Assembly: GCA_040002995.1 (NCBI GenBank)
Contig: JBDUDK010000150.1
Coordinates: 1-13,924 of the forward strand
Direction: 5' to 3'
DNA length: 13,924 nucleotides
Origin: JBDUDK01 sp040002995
Lineage (GTDB): Bacteria > Actinomycetota > Acidimicrobiia > Acidimicrobiales > Ilumatobacteraceae
Below are positions 13,541 through 13,924 of the stretch, one piece after another. Below the pieces are notes generated by a model. That model ran no database searches. It worked only from the letters and a program-made list of their open reading frames with translations, and was not told the origin of the DNA. The position numbers and the translations under genes were made by a program. Every line of letters begins with the position of its first letter. Positions within the stretch are counted from its first letter, which is position 1.

Positions 13541-13559
13541 AGTCGTTACCGTTCTTTCA

Positions 13560-13874
13560 ATGTCGGTTTGTCGCTCGCCTGCCTGCGCGGGCGAGGTGAT
13601 CGAAGAGAGCGCGACCGACGGGCACTGCCACTCTTGCGGTTTGCACCATCACCGTCGAGCCGGCACGGCGGGTTGGCAGCACGTGTTCGGACCACTCTTC
13701 GTAACGCTCTCCGGCGGCTCTCCCGGCGAAGAGGAGGTCATGGACGCCGACATGCTCCGATTCGTCGGGAAGTACATGTCGGTCGACGTCGAGCGCGAGG
13801 GCGGCCGCTTCATTGTCAGTGTGCCGAAACGCCGATTGTTGCGTATCGACGCCGCGGAGGTAGCCGACGACTAG
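13560..13874 (+). CDS. Small zinc-ribbon-like protein, hypothetical
   Basis: 104 residues from ATG 13560. It has paired cysteines C4/C9 and C23/C26 (GHCHSCGLHHH), a likely metal site, then a hydrophobic patch, an acidic stretch (GEEEVMDADML), a beta-rich part (YMSVDVEREGGRFIVSVPKR) and the end RLLRIDAAEVADD. I do not recognise the family. The open frame extends further upstream, but that part is antisense to the WD40 gene. ATG 13509, preceded by GGGAA, is the only sensible alternative start. It is divergent from the WD40 gene with little room for promoters, and the next frame starts at its stop codon. Confidence 0.55.
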   Translation: MSVCRSPACAGEVIEESATDGHCHSCGLHHHRRAGTAGWQHVFGPLFVTLSGGSPGEEEVMDADMLRFVGKYMSVDVEREGGRFIVSVPKRRLLRIDAAEVADD

Positions 13875-13924
13875 TGACCCGTTTGCCGTTTCGCCTCGAT
13901 CTCGACGGTGAGGGCGACGAACGA
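13874..13924 (+). CDS. Start of a further gene, coupled to the zinc-ribbon gene (3' partial)
   Basis: The sequence TAGTG at 13872-13876 lets the zinc-ribbon stop overlap a GTG by one base. From this GTG the frame stays open for 17 codons to the window edge (VTRLPFRLDLDGEGDER). Translational coupling is plausible, but the product cannot be named from so little sequence. Confidence 0.35.
   Translation, partial: MTRLPFRLDLDGEGDER

Noticed and set aside
13344..13559. N-terminal extension of the zinc-ribbon frame
   Set aside because: It lies antisense to the N-terminus of the WD40 gene and shows no protein-like pattern. The cysteine motif starts right after ATG 13560.

Overview
The window comes from a high-GC Gram-positive-type genome. 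Secreted-protein style, codon use, a stand-alone RAM protein, DUF983, an nSTAND-type WD40 tail and a wall-associated PARLLE(T/S)R/NGYF domain all point to Actinobacteria. My best guess is a marine or freshwater Acidimicrobiia (Ilumatobacter-like) lineage, but that rests on protein flavour only.

Layout. (1) Positions 1-2414, minus strand: the first 804 codons of a very large secreted chimeric protein that runs off the left edge. Its order is signal peptide, DUF3494 ice-binding-like domain, four bacterial Ig-like domains, a Thr/Leu-Pro linker built from a 21-bp minisatellite, then 127-residue C-terminal repeats. A near-perfect DosR-like palindrome lies about 145 bp upstream. (2) Positions 2608-3855, minus strand: tRNA-His(GTG), tRNA-Lys(CTT) and a convincing 1-aminocyclopropane-1-carboxylate deaminase (acdS), in that transcriptional order. 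(3) Positions 3946-6177, plus strand: a HemL-like class III aminotransferase, a DUF983 zinc-ribbon membrane protein, a stand-alone Lrp/AsnC-type RAM domain and tRNA-Arg(TCT).

(4) Positions about 6139-10543 look like a small, decayed genomic island in tRNA-Arg. The 3' half of the tRNA recurs as a 46-bp direct repeat (42/46 identical) 4359 bp downstream. A tyrosine-integrase fragment abuts the tRNA and stops before the first catalytic Arg. The interior holds a frameshifted secreted-protein gene, a four-TM membrane protein, a PAP2 phosphatase, a CHRD-like secreted protein, a probable histidine-kinase fragment and a STAS-domain protein, separated by unusually long non-coding gaps.

(5) Positions 10710-13924: a type I Baeyer-Villiger monooxygenase (plus strand), convergent with a seven-bladed WD40 protein (minus strand) that looks like the C-terminal part of an nSTAND protein. 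The two share the palindrome CTAG as their stop codons. They are followed by a small zinc-ribbon protein and the first codons of a coupled gene at the right edge.

The genes do not form one pathway. I see no new defence or RNA system. The most noteworthy items are the island with its att repeats and relic integrase, the DUF3494-Ig-linker-repeat surface protein, and the DosR-like palindrome.
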